Positions 8,315 through 16,715 of a stretch of DNA of 46,964 nucleotides are shown piece by piece (within the stretch, counting starts at the first letter, position 1; every line of letters begins with the position of its first letter). A program made the position numbers and the translations under genes. The notes beneath the pieces were generated by a model that saw only the letters and a program-made list of their open reading frames with translations, ran no database searches and had not been told where the DNA came from. Source of the DNA: UBA11889 sp002313255 (GTDB taxonomy: Bacteria > Pseudomonadota > Gammaproteobacteria > Pseudomonadales > Azotimanducaceae); contig CAJWQX010000023.1 in NCBI GenBank assembly GCA_913045265.1, positions 1-46,964 of the forward strand. Reading direction: 5' to 3'.

Positions 8315-9556
8315 ATGGTCGAACTGACGCCGACTGGACAAAAACCAATCGTTAAATCCTCGAAACTCAGTGACGTTTGTTACGAGATTCGCGGACCCGT
8401 GATGCGCGAAGCCGAGCGACTCGAGGAGGAGGGTCATCGGATTCTCAAATTGAATATTGGCAATCCCGCACCCTTCGGGTTCCATGCTCCCGAAGAAATA
8501 TTGCGCGACGTTATCCACAATCTCCCGAACTCCCAGGGATACGAGAACTCAAGAGGTCTCTACTCCGCACGTAAAGCCGTAATGCAGGAATGTCAAAAGA
8601 TCGGAGTCGCGGACGTAGACGTCGATGACATTTTTCTCGGTAATGGGGTCAGCGAACTCATCGTCATGGCCATGCAGGGGCTGTTAGACGACGGCGACGA
8701 AATTCTCATTCCCTCACCAGATTATCCGCTGTGGTCCGCCGCCGTTCGTCTAAGCGGCGGCACTCCAGTCCATTATCGATGCGACGAAGGCTCAGATTGG
8801 CAACCCGACATCAATGACATCCGCAAGAAAACGAGTCGTAGGACCCGTGGAATCGTAATTATTAATCCAAACAACCCCACCGGTGCCGTGTACGAGCGCC
8901 AGGCACTAACCGACGTTCTGGGTTGGGCGAGACAGAAAGACCTCGTGTTATTTTCAGACGAGATCTATTCAAAGATCGTGTACGACGATGCTGAGCACAT
9001 ACCCCTCGGATCACTTTCTCAAGACGTGCTTACGTTAACATTCAACGGGCTATCGAAAGCTTATCGCGTCGCTGGCTTTCGGATGGGATGGATGGTCATT
9101 AGCGGTCCCAAACATCGAGCTCAAGACTACCTGGAGGGCTTGAATATTCTCGCTTCGATGAGACTATGTGCGAACGTGCCGGCGCAACATGCCATTCAAA
9201 CCGCCCTCGGGGGTCGCCAAAGTATTGACGATTACCTCCGACCTGGTGGTGCTCTCTTCGAACAGCGAAATGTGGCTTACGAGCGTATAAATGCGATCGA
9301 AGGGCTCGAATGCAGCAAACCCAAGGGCGCCTTTTATCTATTTCCTCGCATAGATACGAAACGCTTCAATATCTCCGATGACGAAAAATTCGTACTCGAC
9401 TTACTGCGGCAAGAAAAAATTCTCGTGGTGCAAGGCAGCGGTTTTAGTTATCCGGACCCCGATCACTTCCGAATCGTTTTTCTGCCAGGCACTGACGAGC
9501 TCGCCAGTGCGATCGATCGTATCGGGCATTTTCTTCAACGTTACCGGCAAACGTAG
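8315..9556 (+). CDS. alaA: Alanine transaminase AlaA (pyridoxal-phosphate dependent)
   Basis: The protein is very similar along its whole length to my recollection of E. coli AlaA: KSSKLSDVCYEIRGPV, LKLNIGNPAPFGFHAP, GNGVSELIV, PSPDYPLWSAAV, INPNNPTGAVY and ASMRLCANVPAQHAIQ. The PLP-binding Lys248 lies in FNGLSKAYRVAG. AlaA makes alanine from pyruvate with glutamate as amino donor. An open frame extends back to 8240, but the ATG at 8315 gives 413 residues, near the enteric length (about 405). It also leaves room for a promoter between this gene and divergent msrB. An intermediate ATG at 8285 is possible. The gene is complete. Confidence 0.93.
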   Translation: MVELTPTGQKPIVKSSKLSDVCYEIRGPVMREAERLEEEGHRILKLNIGNPAPFGFHAPEEILRDVIHNLPNSQGYENSRGLYSARKAVMQECQKIGVADVDVDDIFLGNGVSELIVMAMQGLLDDGDEILIPSPDYPLWSAAVRLSGGTPVHYRCDEGSDWQPDINDIRKKTSRRTRGIVIINPNNPTGAVYERQALTDVLGWARQKDLVLFSDEIYSKIVYDDAEHIPLGSLSQDVLTLTFNGLSKAYRVAGFRMGWMVISGPKHRAQDYLEGLNILASMRLCANVPAQHAIQTALGGRQSIDDYLRPGGALFEQRNVAYERINAIEGLECSKPKGAFYLFPRIDTKRFNISDDEKFVLDLLRQEKILVVQGSGFSYPDPDHFRIVFLPGTDELASAIDRIGHFLQRYRQT

Positions 9557-9596
9557 ACGCGCCCATCAGCTTCAGTCCCATGGCAATTTCATGCCT

Positions 9597-10508
9597 TTAC
9601 CTTATAGCGGCGAGCCCATTCCGATAGTGTCCTACTTTTAACCCGGCCTCGATATTTGCTTCGTTGAAATCCGTTGACGTCGGCAACCAACCTTGCAACG
9701 TGAGTCTCTTGCCCCACCGAGTCATGTGGTCCTCGATAAATTGTCGGCCGAGGAATGGGGAATTAAGACAGACCAGCACGTCGCCTCCAGGTTTAACTAA
9801 ACTCGTTAGGCGTTTAATTACCCGCCCGTAGTCTGTTTCGGCAACGAAGCTGCCTCGCTGTAAGGTCGGCGGATCGCAAATCACCATATCGTACGGACCG
9901 AGCTTGCTAAGTTTGCCCCAAGAACGAAAAACGTTGTGCGGAAGCATTTTGACTCGGCCCAAGTCGTGTCGATTAATCCGATGATTGTCCCGACCCCAAT
10001 CAAGCGCCGCCCGACTCATGTCGTTGTTATATACGACCTCGGCACCACCCGCTATGGCGTACACCGAAAACGCGCAGGTATACGCAAAAAGATTTAAGAT
10101 TTTTTTATTAAGCGCGCGTTCGCGAACCCAATCGCGTATGGGCGCCATGTCTAAAAACAGGCCTACATTCTGCGAACGGTAAGGACGTATCCGAAAAGCT
10201 AAACTCCGTTCCTCGACCAGAAACTCTTCTGGGACGCGACCCATCACGCTCTTCGCTGACGTTTCTCGACCACGACGCATTTGGAGAAGTACGCCTTCGA
10301 CTTCCGATCGCGCTGCGAGTGCCCCTACGAGATCAGAATATTCACCTCCGTCGAATGACCCGATCAAAACGTACGGGGGATACCAATCAACTACGACATG
10401 GTGATGCCCCGCATAACGGCCACCCCGACCGTGTAGGAGGCGCTTTGGGCCTTCCGCAATTTCGAGTCTCGCCAGACAAACTTGCGTCGCTTCCGTTGCA
10501 TATGTCAT
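9597..10508 (-). CDS. Class I SAM-dependent methyltransferase, RlmI/RlmK-like
   Basis: This 303-residue protein carries a methyltransferase domain of the Methyltrans_SAM type. An N-terminal part contains RLLHGRGGRYAG and a conserved beta region. Motif I is ILNLFAYTCAFSVYA, and motif IV is CDPPTLQRGSF, a variant of the DPP[ST]F seen in 23S rRNA cytosine methyltransferases. A PUA domain is not obvious, and the protein is shorter than RlmI (about 396 residues). RNA is the most likely substrate, but the site is unknown. It is the last gene of a minus-strand operon that starts with tusA; the gap to the preceding gene is 30 bp. Confidence 0.8.
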   Translation of the reverse strand: MTYATEATQVCLARLEIAEGPKRLLHGRGGRYAGHHHVVVDWYPPYVLIGSFDGGEYSDLVGALAARSEVEGVLLQMRRGRETSAKSVMGRVPEEFLVEERSLAFRIRPYRSQNVGLFLDMAPIRDWVRERALNKKILNLFAYTCAFSVYAIAGGAEVVYNNDMSRAALDWGRDNHRINRHDLGRVKMLPHNVFRSWGKLSKLGPYDMVICDPPTLQRGSFVAETDYGRVIKRLTSLVKPGGDVLVCLNSPFLGRQFIEDHMTRWGKRLTLQGWLPTSTDFNEANIEAGLKVGHYRNGLAAIR

Positions 10509-10538
10509 TCGTTGAGCCGTATCACCGTATTTCCCTTA

Positions 10539-11615
10539 TTAAGTAACCAGCTCAACCACCCGTTCCGCAATGGCTAGAGAAGCGGTCAATCCGGGTGACT
10601 CGATTCCGAGTAAATCGACGTATCCGGAAACGCCCGTTCGCTCGGGACCGTTGATTACGAAATCGGATGTTGGAGCATCTGCTGGGCCTAGTTTCGGTCG
10701 GATGCCCGTGTATCCCGGATGCAATCTACTCGCATCAAGATCCGGATAGTAACGGCGGATCGCATCGACAAAGCGCTCTAGATTTGACGTTTCAAAGGTA
10801 TAGTCCGGACCATCCGTCCACACCACATCGGGGCCAAACCGGGTCTGATGCGCAAGATCAAGTGTCACATGCACACCTAGACCGCCAGCGTCTGCTACCG
10901 GGTATACCAGTCGATTAAAAGGCGACATCCCCGAAAGCACATAATAGTGGCCCTTCGCAAAATAACCGCGATCCCCTGGCCTCGTGACAGGTGAAAGTGC
11001 CGGCGCATCGAGTCCGGTTGAATTGACCAACACCCGCGGGGCTAATTCAAATCCATTGCACGTGACCCGCACACCTGGGTTCGTGGTGATTGCTGAAACT
11101 TCCGTGAGGTAGGAAACGACGCCGTCATGCGCTTCCAGATCGCCGAGCAAACTTAACATGAATGAATGGCTGTCGATGATGCCAGTACTAGGCGAAAGAA
11201 CTGCAGCTCGACATGCAACCGAGGGCTCCAACTTTTCCACGTCGCGTTGCGACAGCCACGGGAGCTCGCCGACACCGTTCTCCCTCGCCTGTCGCTGATA
11301 GTCACGTAATGTGTCGAATTGCTGAGTCGACGTCGCAACGATTATCTTGCCGATTCGTTCATGAGGAACCCGGTAGTTCTCACAGTATTTGTATAGGAGT
11401 TCTTTCCCACGAACGCACATTTGAGCTTTCAGCGATCCGGTGGGGTAGTAAATTCCGGCATGAATTACTTCGGAGTTTCGGCTCGAGATTTCTGTCCCAA
11501 ACGCGTCTTGGCGTTCTAGTACCAGCACCTCTCGCCCGGCGCGCGCCAGCGCTCTAGCAACCGCAAGACCGACAGCACCCGCGCCGATGACAATGCAGTC
11601 GCAGGTCTCAGCCAC
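10539..11615 (-). CDS. FAD-dependent oxidoreductase, L-2-hydroxyglutarate oxidase-like (DAO family)
   Basis: The 358-residue protein begins at a GTG (11615) and overlaps the end of epmC by eight bases. The N-terminal Rossmann motif is CIVIGAGAVGLAVARALA, and it is followed by SRNSEVIHAGIYYP and SLKAQMCVRG. Those last two segments are characteristic of the LhgO/L2HGDH group, which oxidises L-2-hydroxyglutarate, a toxic side product of dehydrogenases. A C-terminal FAD contact region, GYTGIRPKLG, is also present. I infer a metabolite-repair role from family membership; glycerol-3-phosphate dehydrogenase-like activity is an alternative. Gene order suggests co-expression with epmC and the downstream methyltransferase. 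Confidence 0.83.
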   Translation of the reverse strand: MAETCDCIVIGAGAVGLAVARALARAGREVLVLERQDAFGTEISSRNSEVIHAGIYYPTGSLKAQMCVRGKELLYKYCENYRVPHERIGKIIVATSTQQFDTLRDYQRQARENGVGELPWLSQRDVEKLEPSVACRAAVLSPSTGIIDSHSFMLSLLGDLEAHDGVVSYLTEVSAITTNPGVRVTCNGFELAPRVLVNSTGLDAPALSPVTRPGDRGYFAKGHYYVLSGMSPFNRLVYPVADAGGLGVHVTLDLAHQTRFGPDVVWTDGPDYTFETSNLERFVDAIRRYYPDLDASRLHPGYTGIRPKLGPADAPTSDFVINGPERTGVSGYVDLLGIESPGLTASLAIAERVVELVT

Positions 11616-12117
11616 CCGACATTAACATCCGGGTTCGGTTCCGTTCTAAACAAAGAGCTGCTCGGAATTTGTCAGCTCGCTGGGGCAAGCCTACCTGACG
11701 TCGTTCGCGAGCACGTTCGAGAATCCGACTGCCGAATGCTTCCAATAAGAACAAGGGAACATCGGCGTCGTCTGCGCTCGGTTGAAATTGACTGCCAGCA
11801 GCCTCGGCGAGCAGGACTTCCACCGACTGCGCCTCAATTTCGACATCTTCGAATCGCGTTCGATTCATCCCCGAACGCGGGGGTGGCTCATAGAAATAGC
11901 CGTAATCTGTATATCGTCGGCGACGCCGACCAGCGATGCACCAATGGGCAGCTTCGTGCAGGGCACTCGCCATGTGGTCGAGCGTATAGCGTATTTCTGC
12001 GACGTCCATACCGGGGATGTACATCGGTTCGCGATATCCACCGTGCATCACGACACTGCGATCCGAAAACGTGCAATTAAACACCGCAGCAACTTCAGAA
12101 TGACTCAGGCTACGCAT
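11608..12117 (-). CDS. epmC: Elongation factor P hydroxylase EpmC
   Basis: The 169-residue product aligns well with E. coli EpmC (YfcM): an N-terminal FNCTF segment, a central SALHEAAHWCIAGRRRR, DYGYFYEP, and RFEDVEIEAQSVEVLLAEAAG. The HExxH-type metal-binding residues His54 and His58 are in place. EpmC hydroxylates the beta-lysylated lysine of EF-P, the last step of the modification that eases polyproline translation. The gene overlaps the upstream cyclotransferase gene by 13 bp and the downstream oxidoreductase by 8 bp, so translation is probably coupled. No epmA or epmB lies nearby. Confidence 0.92.
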   Translation of the reverse strand: MRSLSHSEVAAVFNCTFSDRSVVMHGGYREPMYIPGMDVAEIRYTLDHMASALHEAAHWCIAGRRRRRYTDYGYFYEPPPRSGMNRTRFEDVEIEAQSVEVLLAEAAGSQFQPSADDADVPLFLLEAFGSRILERARERRQVGLPQRADKFRAALCLERNRTRMLMSGG

Positions 12118-12560
12118 TCGACGGACTCCAACATCTCAACATAACTATCGCTCAAATAAGCGCGTCCGCTCAGAAGATGCGCAAGGTACCAACAGGGAGG
12201 TTTTAATCCCGACAATACGACCTCCGGATTCGCTAAGTAAGTCCAGACAAGGAGCTTATCGGTCTGGGTTTCGACGCTCACGACTTCCCTGGTGTAATTC
12301 GTAGGTACGTGTTCGAACACGTCCATTTTCTCAATTTCATTTGGGCTTTCAAGTTGATAGAGGACGCCCTCGACGCAACTACCAAGCTCTACAACAATAT
12401 TTGCGTGTCCCGCACCCTTTTGGTCACGTGAACGTTTGTTGAAACGCAAGACATACCCAGCAAGAACCGCAGACGAAATCTGAGTAAAACGAATCCTCCG
12501 GTCGACGACTCGAGCAGGATCCATATTGCTACCGTAGGCAAAGTAGTGTGATGGGGTCAT
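12105..12560 (-). CDS. Gamma-glutamylcyclotransferase-like protein
   Basis: The 151-residue protein starts with YFAYGSNM at residues 6-13, the signature of the GGCT-like fold, and has a probable catalytic glutamate at Glu83 in MDVFEHVPTNY. Family members convert gamma-glutamyl amino acids or peptides to 5-oxoproline, and some act on glutathione. The size fits a single-domain member. It is second in the operon after tusA (12-bp gap) and overlaps epmC. Substrate is not defined by sequence. Confidence 0.82.
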   Translation of the reverse strand: MTPSHYFAYGSNMDPARVVDRRIRFTQISSAVLAGYVLRFNKRSRDQKGAGHANIVVELGSCVEGVLYQLESPNEIEKMDVFEHVPTNYTREVVSVETQTDKLLVWTYLANPEVVLSGLKPPCWYLAHLLSGRAYLSDSYVEMLESVECVA

Positions 12561-12572
12561 TTTGTTGAGTCG

Positions 12573-12803
12573 TCACCCTTTCTCAATGACGTACTCGAAA
12601 ATATCCCCATTTTCCGAACACTTGACTAATTGGTGACCCATAAAACGGCAAAAATTCGTGAAGTCCCGTTTTGTCGAGGGGTCCGTGGCCTCGATGCGTA
12701 TGGTTTGGCCCGAGGCCATTTCGCGAATTCTATTCCTCACCAACATCAATGGCTCGGGACACAGCAACCCGCGCGTGTCGATTTCGTAATCAATATCCGT
12801 CAC
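12573..12803 (-). CDS. tusA: Sulfurtransferase TusA
   Basis: The frame extends upstream to an ATG at 12932, but that stretch has no TusA similarity and runs over the start of the divergent gene. The GTG at 12803 starts the family-type N-terminus MTDIDYEIDTRG and gives 76 residues, close to the usual 81. The catalytic Cys15 lies in the GLLCPEPLMLVR motif (CPxP). The C-terminal FCRFMGHQL also matches TusA. TusA carries persulfide sulfur from a cysteine desulfurase to the relay that thiolates tRNA wobble uridine. It heads the five-gene minus-strand operon. Confidence 0.9.
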   Translation of the reverse strand: MTDIDYEIDTRGLLCPEPLMLVRNRIREMASGQTIRIEATDPSTKRDFTNFCRFMGHQLVKCSENGDIFEYVIEKG

Positions 12804-12906
12804 GATGGACGATCTTAGCTGAATCCGCCATATCGGACACGCCATAGAATCTGTACACAAAGACCAGGCACACCACGGAGAACGTGGAATCGGATGTGAG
12901 ATATCC

Positions 12907-14304
12907 ATGAATAGAGGTTCGACATCGGTCACAAACGTGCCAAAGTTCGCCGTTTTTCAATGGCCGCAGAACGTCCTGCTACAAAATAAATTCTGGTGGT
13001 TATGTATTTTTTCCTCCTTCCTAATGCACTCGATCGGCGCAATCGCTAGCGACTCCGTTGTCACGGAATCCGCGATGCAGACGGTTGATTCGTCGTCGAC
13101 GCACGACGTAAATGAAACCAACGAGACGCTGGAGATAGCGAAAGACCAAATCGAGACAGGTGAATACGAAGCGGCGATCCGTCTGGCCGAAAGAGAGATC
13201 AGCCGAACCGAGATCATCCTCGGACGATACGACATTGCACTGGTCGAACCGCTAGTAGTCCTCGGTGACGGACTGGCCGGATACGGTGATTACGACAACG
13301 CGCTCAACGCCTATGATCGTGCCCTCCACGTAACCCGCGTTAATGCCGGACTTCACGATCCCAGACAAGTGGCCGTGGTCTATCGAGAAGCAAACACACA
13401 TTACGCCAAAGGTGATATTGCGACTGCAAATGATCGGCACGAATACGCCTACCATATACTCGAACGAAATTTTGATCAGCAAGCAGATGAAATCGCGCTT
13501 ATCCCAGGTACTTTCGTTCTCGCCGATTGGTATGTAAAAACCTACAACATCTTTATGGCAAGGACGTTCTACCAGAGGGCTCGTGTTCTTGCGAAGACCC
13601 ATTACGGCGTGGGGCATCCCCTCCTTATCCAAGCTTTACGAGGCGTTGCGAATACATATAGGTTGGAAAAATTCGCGCCCGCAGAGATTCCCAACATTGA
13701 AGACCTTGTCGCGAGCAGGCGCAAAGGCTCAACGACCAATCTAAGTCGACTACCGCCCACACGCATAAATAACTTTCGCGAAGGCGAAACCGCCTTAATC
13801 GAAATCGTAAAAATGTTACTGGCACAAGGCGACGCAAATATTGAAGAGGTTGCACTGGCAAAGCTCGACCTCGCCGACTGGTATCTCCTCTTCCAACAAA
13901 ATAAGCGTGCACAAATCCTCTACGAAGACGTGTGGTTGTCTTTTGACGGCGGTTTCTCGAGTGACTTTATCGCTCGGGAACTGCAATACCCAAAACCTAT
14001 TTATTTATCGCTTCCACAAGGTCCGAAAACTCCGTCGAGTGCAACGCAAGTTCGAGCAACCAAGGGGGTTGTTGAGCTGTCTTTCACGGTCAACGAACGC
14101 GGCTCGGTCCTCGATTTGGTCACCGAACGTGCGGAACCTTCGGGAAGCGATTTTCTGGTTCGTAAACAAGCCCGTAAAGCGCGTTATCGACCCGCTTTCG
14201 TGGACGGACAACCCATTGCCACGCCCGATGTCCGACTCTCACACACCTTCACCTACTACCCGAGACCGAGGTCTCGTGGAGCCAGCGGCGAACCCGATCG
14301 ATAG
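12907..14304 (+). CDS. TPR protein with C-terminal TonB-like domain
   Basis: The 465-residue protein has a signal anchor or signal peptide at about residues 29-47. TPR-like helical repeats follow between residues 75 and 345, for example EYEAAIRLAEREI, DYDNALNAYDRAL and ARTFYQRARVL. A TonB_C-type domain spans about 386-451 (GVVELSFTVNERGSV, then KARYRPAFVDGQPIATP). TonB_C domains contact outer-membrane partners. The start at 12907 is weakly supported by a ribosome site, but a basic N-terminus is needed before the hydrophobic stretch. It lies first in the plus-strand cluster, 135 bp before the next gene, so it may or may not share the transcript. A TPR-TonB fusion like this is likely periplasmic and may link inner and outer membrane parts of the cluster's machine. 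Confidence 0.82.
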   Translation: MNRGSTSVTNVPKFAVFQWPQNVLLQNKFWWLCIFSSFLMHSIGAIASDSVVTESAMQTVDSSSTHDVNETNETLEIAKDQIETGEYEAAIRLAEREISRTEIILGRYDIALVEPLVVLGDGLAGYGDYDNALNAYDRALHVTRVNAGLHDPRQVAVVYREANTHYAKGDIATANDRHEYAYHILERNFDQQADEIALIPGTFVLADWYVKTYNIFMARTFYQRARVLAKTHYGVGHPLLIQALRGVANTYRLEKFAPAEIPNIEDLVASRRKGSTTNLSRLPPTRINNFREGETALIEIVKMLLAQGDANIEEVALAKLDLADWYLLFQQNKRAQILYEDVWLSFDGGFSSDFIARELQYPKPIYLSLPQGPKTPSSATQVRATKGVVELSFTVNERGSVLDLVTERAEPSGSDFLVRKQARKARYRPAFVDGQPIATPDVRLSHTFTYYPRPRSRGASGEPDR

Positions 14305-14439
14305 GCTCCAGAACGACGGAAGAGTGGATGAACGTCGTATGCATTGTGACGACAAAACTACCCAAGCGATCCTGATGCGAGTACGTTCACCCAGGATTCA
14401 CTTCGATGACGATGTCGTTATCTAATGAAGGAGAAACAC

Positions 14440-15447
14440 ATGGATCGTAGGTGCATGCGAAGTCTTTTCTTGAGCGTCGCTCTGGCGGCACTTGCGCTAA
14501 GTTCCGGTTGTACGTCACAGTCGACACCCAGTCGTCCTTCGACCCCACAGTCACCATCACAGAGCAGTCCACCAAGTCCTTCGACCCAGTCACCGTCGTC
14601 ATCGAGCCCATCGATGCCATCGCCTTCGCAGCGATCGCAGCCTTCAATGCCATCGATGCCCTCGCCATCAAGGCAATCTTTACCATCGACTCCGTCGATA
14701 CCGTCGACGTCCCAACAATCGATTCCTTCCCCCACCTCGATGCCGGATTCGACGACCGGCGAAGAAAGCGCCCCGTCAAGCGATCAAGGCGATCAGCCCG
14801 CAACCGCTGGTGGGACGCCGACGCCGCCATCGACAGACCCCGCTGAAACGCAGTCGGGAGAACACGACGATGGCTGGGAAACCGCGACAGAACTACCTGG
14901 CGAAGAAATTGCCGATACCGATGCCGGTACGGAAGGAACCGAGGAATCAGGAACGCTAGAACCCGATGGAGACCGATCGGCAGGGGATCAATCGGTCGCG
15001 ACTGCGGGGGCCGAAAATCAACCGGGTAGTCCTTCTTCGGACGATGAGGGAGTCGATCCCGGTCGATCCGGCGACGACGAACTCGAACGCGCCTTGGACG
15101 TTTTCGATGGCGAGATACTTGAAGGTCGAAAGATCGTTCTGGCGCGATCGAATGACCGTGCCGGACAAAGTCAGAGGGTTATGACCTCAGGTATTGAACC
15201 AACGACGCCAGGAGGTGGTACCAATTCGGGCGGAGGATCGCTGCCCGATGCTGCGCCCCGGCAAACCGATACACGCGGCGTACCGATGCCTAGATCCGTC
15301 GCTGTGGTGTTACCGACCGACATACCTGACGCCAAGGACGACGATGTGGTCGCCCGGCAACTACGTGAAGCGGCGATGGCCGAAATCGATCCCGATCTCC
15401 GGCAAGCGCTCTGGGACGATTACAGGCGTTATAAATCGGGTTCCTGA
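14440..15447 (+). CDS. Ser/Pro-rich acidic lipoprotein of the envelope cluster
   Basis: The ATG at 14440 is preferred over one at 14425 because AAGGAG (14428-14433) lies six bases upstream. The 335-residue product has a signal peptide ending in a lipobox (ALSSGC, Cys24). A long Ser/Pro-rich tract follows to about residue 110, then an acidic region. The C-terminal segment, about residues 300-332 (DDDVVARQLREAAMAEIDPD), is the only part that looks folded and possibly conserved. I do not recognise a named family. The architecture suggests an outer-membrane lipoprotein with a long flexible tether presenting a short C-terminal binding helix. Its stop overlaps the next gene's start by one base (TGATG). 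Confidence 0.8.
   Translation: MDRRCMRSLFLSVALAALALSSGCTSQSTPSRPSTPQSPSQSSPPSPSTQSPSSSSPSMPSPSQRSQPSMPSMPSPSRQSLPSTPSIPSTSQQSIPSPTSMPDSTTGEESAPSSDQGDQPATAGGTPTPPSTDPAETQSGEHDDGWETATELPGEEIADTDAGTEGTEESGTLEPDGDRSAGDQSVATAGAENQPGSPSSDDEGVDPGRSGDDELERALDVFDGEILEGRKIVLARSNDRAGQSQRVMTSGIEPTTPGGGTNSGGGSLPDAAPRQTDTRGVPMPRSVAVVLPTDIPDAKDDDVVARQLREAAMAEIDPDLRQALWDDYRRYKSGS
14520..14750 (+). repeat. Low-complexity Ser/Pro-coding tract
   Basis: The DNA is built from irregular repeats of units such as CCATCGATGCC and TCACCATC, coding for alternating Ser and Pro with Met, Gln and Thr. The repeats are imperfect, so this looks like an old expanded tract rather than a recent tandem array. Such tracts may vary in length between strains. 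Reading frames on the opposite strand here are artefacts of the repeats. Confidence 0.7.
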
Positions 15448-16682
15448 TGTCTTTGAAAACCGTCCTCGACTATCGTCTATGGCGAATCCTACTGCTCGTC
15501 GGACTCTTTCAGTTGTACGGCTGCGTCACGCAAACCGTCAGAACGGTCGACATGGCACCACCGAAAACACTCGGTGTCCCACCCTCGGAAGAGCTACTGC
15601 TCGACGTTGGCATCAGCGTATTTGATCCGAACGTACCCGAATCGTTCGATGAACAAAACGAGCTCAACATCCAGCCTGAAATTCGTCGGGCCGAGTCCAA
15701 TTATATGGCCTACATCGCCAAGAACCTGCTTCAATCCACTGGCAACTGGGGCGCCGTACGTGTTGTCCCGCGACTTTCGTATGCGGTTGATGTGACAGTG
15801 TCTGCAACCATTTTACATTCCGATGGTGAACGCTTAAACCTGCGCGTGGTCGCATCCGATGCACGTGGACAGGTCTGGTTCGACAACGTCTACGAGACCT
15901 TAGCAAGCAAATATGCGTACGACGCGTCGATGCCCCGCGACATCGACCCGTACCAAGCAACATACAATAAAATCGCAAACGACTTGCTTCGATTTAGGAT
16001 GGCCTTGACCGACGATGAGATCCTGGCCATACGGACGACGGCCGAAATGCGGTTTGCAAGAGACTTGGCGACCGACGCCTTCGAAGATTACGTGATCGAA
16101 ACAACTTCGGGGGCCTTTCAAATACGCCGTTTACCGGCGCCCGACGACCCGATGTTGTCGCGCGTGCGCATGATTCGGGAACGCGAGTACCTATTCATTG
16201 ATACTCTGGATGAGTATTTTTCGAGCTTCGCCAATGAAATGTTTAACCCTTACCAGAATTGGCGTCGGGCCACCTATAGCGAAGCCATCGCGTATCGGGA
16301 AGAACGCAACAAAGCACGCGCAAGACTACTCGCTGGGACCGCGGGCATAGTGGCCGGCGTAGCGGCACAAACGAGCGACAATACGATCACTCAATATGGC
16401 GGGACCATGGGCATCATTGGGGGCGCCAAGATGATCAAATCGGGTATCGCGAAAAGGGCAGATGCTCAACTGCATATCGAGGTGTTACGCGAACTGGGAA
16501 CGTCGGCGGAAGCCGAAATCATGCCCCATACGATCGAACTAGAGAACGAATCGATCGCCCTCCAGGGAAGCGTAGATGAGCAATACGAAGAGCTCCGACG
16601 CATCTTGCGAAAGATCTATCGGACAGAAATGGGAGTCGGCGATCTAAAAGCCGCTGAAGAACCAGAGTCCGATGCTGGCTAG
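15447..16682 (+). CDS. Lipoprotein of unknown function with glycine-zipper-like segment
   Basis: The 411-residue protein has a signal peptide with lipobox (QLYGC, Cys26). An N-terminal domain (about residues 45-150) has a beta-rich pattern, LLLDVGISVFDP and VDVTVSATILHSDGERLNLRV, that recalls CsgG/TolB-N-like lipoproteins, but I cannot confirm the fold. A glycine-rich hydrophobic hairpin (GTAGIVAGVAAQ and GGTMGIIGGAKMI) lies at about residues 290-325 and could insert in a membrane. The C-terminus is charged and helical. I do not recognise a characterised homologue. It begins one base into the upstream stop codon, so it is very likely translated from the same mRNA. Confidence 0.8.
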   Translation: MSLKTVLDYRLWRILLLVGLFQLYGCVTQTVRTVDMAPPKTLGVPPSEELLLDVGISVFDPNVPESFDEQNELNIQPEIRRAESNYMAYIAKNLLQSTGNWGAVRVVPRLSYAVDVTVSATILHSDGERLNLRVVASDARGQVWFDNVYETLASKYAYDASMPRDIDPYQATYNKIANDLLRFRMALTDDEILAIRTTAEMRFARDLATDAFEDYVIETTSGAFQIRRLPAPDDPMLSRVRMIREREYLFIDTLDEYFSSFANEMFNPYQNWRRATYSEAIAYREERNKARARLLAGTAGIVAGVAAQTSDNTITQYGGTMGIIGGAKMIKSGIAKRADAQLHIEVLRELGTSAEAEIMPHTIELENESIALQGSVDEQYEELRRILRKIYRTEMGVGDLKAAEEPESDAG

Positions 16683-16715
16683 GCAGAGGACCAATGGTTT
16701 GATTTAGAGAATTCA

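Noticed and set aside
14305..14439. 135-bp gap inside the envelope cluster that might hold a small gene or promoter
   Set aside because: Only a 15-codon frame without a ribosome site is present, and no convincing -10/-35 pair was found.
14418..14735. Minus-strand Gly/Asp-rich frame of 105 codons
   Set aside because: It is the reverse reading of the Ser/Pro repeat tract in the lipoprotein gene; repeat DNA keeps several frames open.
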